Part shown: in pieces, positions 60,267-64,000 of the stretch | Layout of the letters: each line of letters opens with the position of its first letter | Position numbering within the stretch: position 1 is the first letter of the stretch | Origin: Streptomyces sp. BK239 | GTDB taxonomy: Bacteria > Actinomycetota > Actinomycetes > Streptomycetales > Streptomycetaceae | Direction: 5' to 3' | Assembly (NCBI RefSeq): GCF_004217285.1 | Contig: NZ_SHKS01000010.1 | Span: 124,001 to 188,000, forward strand | DNA length: 64,000 bases | Notes under the pieces: generated by a model | What the model was told of the DNA's origin: nothing | Databases searched by the model: none | What the model saw: the letters and a program-made list of their open reading frames with translations, nothing else | Position numbers and translations under genes: made by a program

Positions 60267-61112
60267 TCACGCGGCCGGGGCCGTGGTCTCCTGTTCCGCT
60301 TCCACGCGCGCGTTCCACTCGCGTTTGGCGGCCTGCCAGCCGTCCTCGTTGTGGCCGAGACGCCAGTAGCCGGAGATGGAGAGGTCCTCGCGGGGGACGG
60401 CGTGGTCGACCCGCAGGAGCCGGCGCAGCTCCTTGACGGTGGCGGCCTCGCCGTGGACGAAGGCGTGCACGCGGCCCTCGGGCCAGCGCAGGGCGCGGAC
60501 GGCTTCGAGGAGTTTCTCACCCAGGGGGCGGTCGCCGCGGTGCAGCCAGACGACCTCCACGTCGGAGTCGATCTTCTGCTCCTCCTCGGGTCCGGCCACC
60601 TCGATGAAGGCGTGGGCGACGGCGCCGGCCGGGAGGGACTCCAGGGCGGCCGCGATCGCGGGCAGGGCGCTCTCGTCGCCGGCCAGCAGGTGCCAGTCGG
60701 CGGCCGGGTCCGGGGCGTAGGCGCCGCCGGGGCCCATGAAGTGGACGGTCTCGCCCGGCTGGACGCGCGCGGCCCACGGCCCGGCGAGGCCCTCGTCGCC
60801 GTGGAGCACGAAGTCCACCGTCAGCTCGCGGTGCTCGGCGTCCCAGTGGCGCACGGTGTACGTCCGGGTCACGGGCCACTGCTCGCGGGGGAACTCGGCG
60901 CGGACGCGCTCCAGGTCGAAGGGCTCCGGGTAGGTCACGCCCTCGGCGCCGAACAGCAGCTTCACGTAGTGGTCGGTGCAGCCGCCGAGCTCGAACTCCG
61001 CGAGGCCCGCGCCGCCGAGGACGACCCGCTGCATGTGCGGGGTGAGCCGTTCGGTCCGAACGACCTGCGCGGAGTGGGGCTTCCGCGGCCTGCGTGCCGG
61101 GCGTTCTGCCAT
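60267..61112 (-). CDS. Siderophore-interacting protein (FAD ferric reductase)
   Basis: The 281-aa protein belongs to the ViuB/YqjH family that releases iron from siderophores. The FAD-binding part has HMQRVVLGGAGLAEF and TRTYTVRHWDAEHREL; PGGAYAPDPAADWHLLAGDESALPAI begins the NAD(P)H-binding half. The C-terminus carries SISGYWRLGHNEDGW, typical of the family. The ATG has GGGAGG upstream and an iron box lies just before it, so iron repression by DmdR/IdeR-type regulator is expected. Confidence 0.93.
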   Translation of the reverse strand: MAERPARRPRKPHSAQVVRTERLTPHMQRVVLGGAGLAEFELGGCTDHYVKLLFGAEGVTYPEPFDLERVRAEFPREQWPVTRTYTVRHWDAEHRELTVDFVLHGDEGLAGPWAARVQPGETVHFMGPGGAYAPDPAADWHLLAGDESALPAIAAALESLPAGAVAHAFIEVAGPEEEQKIDSDVEVVWLHRGDRPLGEKLLEAVRALRWPEGRVHAFVHGEAATVKELRRLLRVDHAVPREDLSISGYWRLGHNEDGWQAAKREWNARVEAEQETTAPAA

Positions 61113-61129
61113 GACGGCCTCCCTGCAGA

Positions 61130-61148
61130 TATGGTTAGGGTTACCTAA
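61130..61148 (-). promoter_or_regulatory. Iron box (DmdR/IdeR-type operator)
   Basis: On the minus strand TTAGGTAACCCTAACCATA matches 14 of 19 positions of the known actinobacterial iron box TTAGGTTAGGCTAACCTAA. It lies 18 bases upstream of the siderophore-interacting gene. Confidence 0.8.
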
Positions 61149-61176
61149 GTTAGCATCCTCACGGTGACGGCGACAC

Positions 61177-62097
61177 TCACGAGCCCAACGTGGTCAGCAG
61201 CCGCTGCAGCGAGCCGCCCAGGCCCCAGCGCCGCGCCAGTGCCTCCAGCGTCTCCGGCTCCCGCGGCGCGCGCGGCAGCGTGACGTCCACGTCCGGCAGC
61301 GCGACGTCCGCGGCGACCCGCACCACCTTCGGCGCGACCGCCACGTACGCGCGTGCCTCGTCGAGCCGCTTGCGCTGCGACGGCGTGAGCTTGGTCTTCG
61401 GGTCGTCGACCGCGGCCATGATCCCGGCCAGATCGCCGAACTCGGCCAGCAGCTTGGCCGCGGTCTTCTCGCCGATGCCGGGGACACCCGGCAGGCCGTC
61501 GCTCGGGTCGCCGCGCAGTAGCGCGAGATCCGCGTACCCGCGGCCGTCGACCCCATACTTCTCGCGCAGCCACGCCTCGTCCGTCACCTGGAGCGTGCCG
61601 ACGCCCTTCAGCGGGTACAGCACCCGCACCCCGCGCGCGTCGTCCACCAGCTGGTACAGGTCGCGGTCGCCGGTGACGATGTCCACCGGGCCTGTCGCCC
61701 GCGCGGTGAACGTGCCGATCACGTCGTCCGCCTCGTACCCCGTCACTCCCACGCGCGCGATGCCGAGCGCGTCGAGAACCGCCTCGATGACCGGGACCTG
61801 CGGGGAGAGCGTGTCGGGGACCTCCTCCTCGTCCGGGCCGGCCGCGTGCTCCTCGGCGACCCGGTGCGCCTTGTAGGAGGGGATGAGCCCGACCCGCCAG
61901 GCCGGCCGCCAGTCGGCGTCCATGCAGGCGACGAGCTGGTCCGGCCGGTGGTCCTTGACCAGGCGGTCGATGAAGTCCAGCAGCCCGCGCACGGCGTTCA
62001 CCGGCGTGCCGTCGGGCGCCTTCACCGAGTCGGGGACGCCGAAATAGGCACGGAAGTAGAGCGAGGCGGTGTCGAGGAGCATCAGCTGTCCGGTCAC
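61177..62097 (-). CDS. 5'-3' exonuclease (PolA N-terminal-like, FEN fold)
   Basis: The 306-aa protein is a stand-alone FEN-type nuclease. Metal-binding acids are in LLDTASLYFRAYFG, ACMDADWRPAWR, GYEADDVIGTFTAR and VTGDRDLYQLVDD. The helix-hairpin-helix is at GLPGVPGIGEKTAAKLLAEFGDL. It probably trims flaps or RNA primers in DNA repair and replication. GTG 62097 is chosen because TGQLMLLDTAS begins the fold; the open frame upstream runs through the 33-bp repeats and is not believed. Confidence 0.92.
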   Translation of the reverse strand: MTGQLMLLDTASLYFRAYFGVPDSVKAPDGTPVNAVRGLLDFIDRLVKDHRPDQLVACMDADWRPAWRVGLIPSYKAHRVAEEHAAGPDEEEVPDTLSPQVPVIEAVLDALGIARVGVTGYEADDVIGTFTARATGPVDIVTGDRDLYQLVDDARGVRVLYPLKGVGTLQVTDEAWLREKYGVDGRGYADLALLRGDPSDGLPGVPGIGEKTAAKLLAEFGDLAGIMAAVDDPKTKLTPSQRKRLDEARAYVAVAPKVVRVAADVALPDVDVTLPRAPREPETLEALARRWGLGGSLQRLLTTLGS

Positions 62098-62459
62098 GCA
62101 CGCATCATGCCGCACGCGCGTGGCCCTGAAGTGCCCGCGTTCACCCGCCCGGCACGGCCTGAAGAGGTCTTTGCGGCGTGCCCGTCCGGGTGTGAAGAGG
62201 TCTTTGCGGCGTGCCCGTCCGGGTGTGAAGAGGTCTTTGCGGCGTGCCCGTCCGGGTGTGAAGGGGTCGGTTTCGGCCGTGAAGGGCCTGTGAACTGGCC
62301 CACTGGCGCGTTTGCACCGCTTCGGCCAGGGCAGGCGCGGCCTCGAAGTGACGCCGGTTGCGTGTTCAACCGTTCGCGACCGCCAAGGGCCCCGGCCCCG
62401 GCAGGGCCTGCCGGCCTTCGGCGCCACCTCCCCCCTGCCCCCTGTGCGAGAAGGTATGT
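62098..62459. other. Divergent intergenic region with 33-bp repeat
   Basis: This 362-base gap lies between the exonuclease and the glycine betaine transporter. Besides the tandem repeat at 62161-62259 I found no convincing promoter or gene. CATGAT at about 62104-62109 could be a -10 for the exonuclease on the minus strand. Confidence 0.5.
62161..62259. repeat. Three perfect 33-bp tandem repeats
   Basis: The unit starting GAAGAGGTCTTTGCGGCGTG is repeated three times without a mismatch (62161-62193, 62194-62226, 62227-62259), followed by a partial fourth copy. There are no spacers. Each unit contains a CCCG-TC-CGGG mini-hairpin. The length is a multiple of three, so frames stay open through it on both strands, but no credible protein uses it. 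Confidence 0.93.
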
Positions 62460-63542
62460 GTGAACCCCAGGCTTGAGGCCGAGCACCTGTACAAGGTGTT
62501 CGGCAGACGACAGGACGAGGCGGTCGAACGGCTCCGCGGCGGAGCCGACCGTGAGGAGCTGCGCGGCGACGGCGCCACGGCCGCCGTCATCGACGCCTCC
62601 TTCGCCGTCGACCCCGGCCAGATCTTCGTCGTCATGGGCCTGTCCGGCTCCGGCAAGTCCACGCTGCTGCGCATGCTGAACGGACTGCTGGAGCCCACCT
62701 CGGGACGCGTCCTGTTCGACGGGCAGGACCTCACCGCGCTCGGCGACCGCGAGCTGCGCGAGGTGCGCGCCCACAAGATCAGCATGGTGTTCCAGCACTT
62801 CGCGCTCTTCCCGCACCGCAGCGTCCTGGACAACGCCGCCTACGGCCTCGCGGTCCAGGGCGTCCCGCGCGCCGAGCGCGAGGAACGCGCCGCCGAGGCG
62901 CTGCGGCTGTGCGGCCTGGCCGGCTGGGAGAAGTCCTGGCCGGACGAGCTGTCCGGCGGCATGCAGCAGCGCGTGGGCCTCGCCCGCGCCCTCGCCACCG
63001 ACGCCGACCTGCTCCTCATGGACGAGTCGTTCAGCGCGCTGGACCCGCTGATCCGGCGCGACATGCAGGACCAGCTGCTCACGCTCCAGCAGACGCTGAA
63101 GAAGACGATCGTCTTCATCACCCACGACCTCAACGAGGCCATGCGCCTCGGCGACCGCATCGCCGTCATGCGCGACGGCCGCATCGTGCAGACCGGCACC
63201 GCCGAGGACATCCTGGTGCGGCCCGCCGACGACTACGTCGCCTCCTTCATCCAGGACGTCGACCGCTCCCGCGTGCTGACCGCCGCCGCCGTCATGGACG
63301 CCGACGTCCGCGGCGACGAGGCCGACTGCGGCTGCGCCACCGCCACCGTCGACACGCCGTTCACCGAGCTGTGCGCGCTCAGCGCCCGCGTCCCCCACCC
63401 CGTCGCCGTGCTCGACGCGGAGCGTGCCCTCGTCGGCGTGGTCCCGCGCAGGCGTCTCGTCGCCTTCATCGGCGACGAACGGGACACCGAGGCCCGCTGC
63501 GACAGCGCGCCCGCCGCCGGCAAGGAGGCCGCCCATGCCTAG
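62460..63542 (+). CDS. Glycine betaine/proline ABC transporter ATPase (ProV/OpuAA type)
   Basis: The 360-aa ATPase energises osmoprotectant uptake. Walker A is MGLSGSGKSTLLR, the Q-loop FQHFALFPHRS, signature LSGGMQQRVGLARAL, Walker B LLLMDESFSALDP and H-loop ITHDLNEAM. An N-terminal stretch with variable EELRGDGATAA and a C-terminal CBS-like region (about 275-350) match the quaternary amine subgroup; the CBS part is thought to sense ionic strength. GTG 62460 follows GAGAAGG. It overlaps the permease gene by eight bases. Confidence 0.92.
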   Translation: MNPRLEAEHLYKVFGRRQDEAVERLRGGADREELRGDGATAAVIDASFAVDPGQIFVVMGLSGSGKSTLLRMLNGLLEPTSGRVLFDGQDLTALGDRELREVRAHKISMVFQHFALFPHRSVLDNAAYGLAVQGVPRAEREERAAEALRLCGLAGWEKSWPDELSGGMQQRVGLARALATDADLLLMDESFSALDPLIRRDMQDQLLTLQQTLKKTIVFITHDLNEAMRLGDRIAVMRDGRIVQTGTAEDILVRPADDYVASFIQDVDRSRVLTAAAVMDADVRGDEADCGCATATVDTPFTELCALSARVPHPVAVLDAERALVGVVPRRRLVAFIGDERDTEARCDSAPAAGKEAAHA

Positions 63543-64000
63543 GCTCCACCTCGGCGACTGGGTCGACTCCGGCGTCGACTGGCTCGTCGCTCACATGTCC
63601 TGGCTCTTCGACGCCGTCAAGACCGTCGTCGAAGGCATGTACGACGGTCTCGACGCCGTGCTCACCGCCCCGCAGCCGCTGCTGCTCGCGGGCATCCTCG
63701 CCGTGCTCGCCTGGTGGCTGCGCGGCTCGGTCGCGGGCGTCCTCGGCTTCGCCGGGTTCGCGCTCATCGACTCCCTCGACCTGTGGGAGGAGGCGATGTC
63801 CACCCTGTCCCTGGTGCTCGTCGCCACCGTGATCGCCCTCGTGGTCTCGGTCCCGCTGGGCATCTGGGCCGCCCGCTCCAGGACGGTCAGCGCCACCCTG
63901 CGGCCCGTCCTGGACCTGCTCCAGACCATGCCGTCCATGGTGCTGCTGATCCCGGCGATCCTCTTCTTCGGCATGGGCGTCCCCGCGGGCGTCGTCGCCA
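63535..64000 (+). CDS. Glycine betaine ABC permease (3' partial)
   Basis: The first 155 residues of an inner-membrane permease of the ProW/OpuAB type are visible, running off the window. LFDAVKTVVEGMYDGLDAVL, several membrane helices and SVPLGIWAARSRTVSATLRPVLDLLQTMPSMVLLIPAILFF cover the start of the permease domain. AAGGAGG precedes ATG 63535, which lies inside the end of the ATPase gene. A binding protein is expected downstream. Confidence 0.92.
   Translation, partial: MPRLHLGDWVDSGVDWLVAHMSWLFDAVKTVVEGMYDGLDAVLTAPQPLLLAGILAVLAWWLRGSVAGVLGFAGFALIDSLDLWEEAMSTLSLVLVATVIALVVSVPLGIWAARSRTVSATLRPVLDLLQTMPSMVLLIPAILFFGMGVPAGVVA

Noticed and set aside
62161-62259. CRISPR array
   Set aside because: The 33-bp units are directly abutted with no spacers and no cas genes are near.
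62105-62427. N-terminal extension of the exonuclease through the 33-bp repeats
   Set aside because: The repeat length keeps the frame open, but the FEN fold begins at the GTG at 62097 and the repeat-encoded peptide is artefactual.
1-64000. tRNA, rRNA, insertion sequence or prophage genes
   Set aside because: No cloverleaf-like segment, transposase, integrase or attachment repeat was recognised in any intergenic stretch.

Overview
The window is high-GC actinobacterial chromosome, almost certainly Streptomyces. The evidence is a sortase-anchored chaplin at the left edge, the gyl (glycerol) operon with its IclR regulator, mycothiol ligase MshC, the Pup-proteasome gene set, and a complete conservon (histidine kinase-like, roadblock, DUF742, GTPase, P450). 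Codon ends are strongly G/C, start codons are often GTG, and several genes look leaderless. Gene order matches what I recall of the S. coelicolor SCO1621-SCO1675 region, and much of the core also matches mycobacterial order (helY-tatC-tatA-pafC-pafB-pafA-prcA-prcB-pup-dop-mpa). This is conserved core chromosome rather than an island; I saw no insertion sequence, prophage, tRNA, rRNA or CRISPR array.

Layout. 0-13 kb: chaplin end, small conserved proteins, a RecD2-like protein whose ATPase motifs have eroded, two oxidoreductases, a ferritin-like protein, CorA, then a conserved trio (histidine phosphatase, DUF3090, PI-kinase-like protein) next to mshC, and a Tat-exported beta-propeller. 13-24 kb: PAC2 protein, glpF-glpK-glpD operon with gylR, metH, HAD phosphatase. 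24-34 kb: two tandem oligopeptide-binding lipoproteins without a transporter, orphan response regulator, iron-sulfur RecB-type nuclease, site-2 protease, methyltransferase, tRNA m1A methyltransferase, small secreted protein, ferredoxin. 34-48.6 kb: pupylation region (arc, dop, pup, an endonuclease VII-like gene, prcB, prcA, a LacI/MFS pair, pafA, two FKBP isomerases, pafB, pafC). 48.6-53.6 kb: two small proteins, tatA, tatC, helY. 53.9-58.6 kb: conservon rarABCDE with a CYP157-type P450. 58.6-64 kb: pseudouridine synthase, acetyltransferase, siderophore-interacting protein under an iron box, 5'-3' exonuclease, a 33-bp tandem repeat, and the start of a glycine betaine ABC transporter.

How genes work together. 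Dop deamidates Pup(Gln), PafA ligates it to substrates, Arc unfolds them and PrcBA degrades them; PafBC is the WYL-type transcription factor of the DNA damage response. GlpF, GlpK and GlpD take glycerol to dihydroxyacetone phosphate under GylR, whose probable operator appears before both glpF and gylR. TatA and TatC export folded proteins such as the Tat-signal protein encoded at 12 kb. Points most worth a second look are the degenerate RecD2-like protein, the nuclease gene embedded between pup and prcB, several palindromic operator candidates, a run of leaderless promoters, the 33-bp repeat, and a change of strand base composition inside the proteasome region. I did not find a clearly novel multi-gene system.
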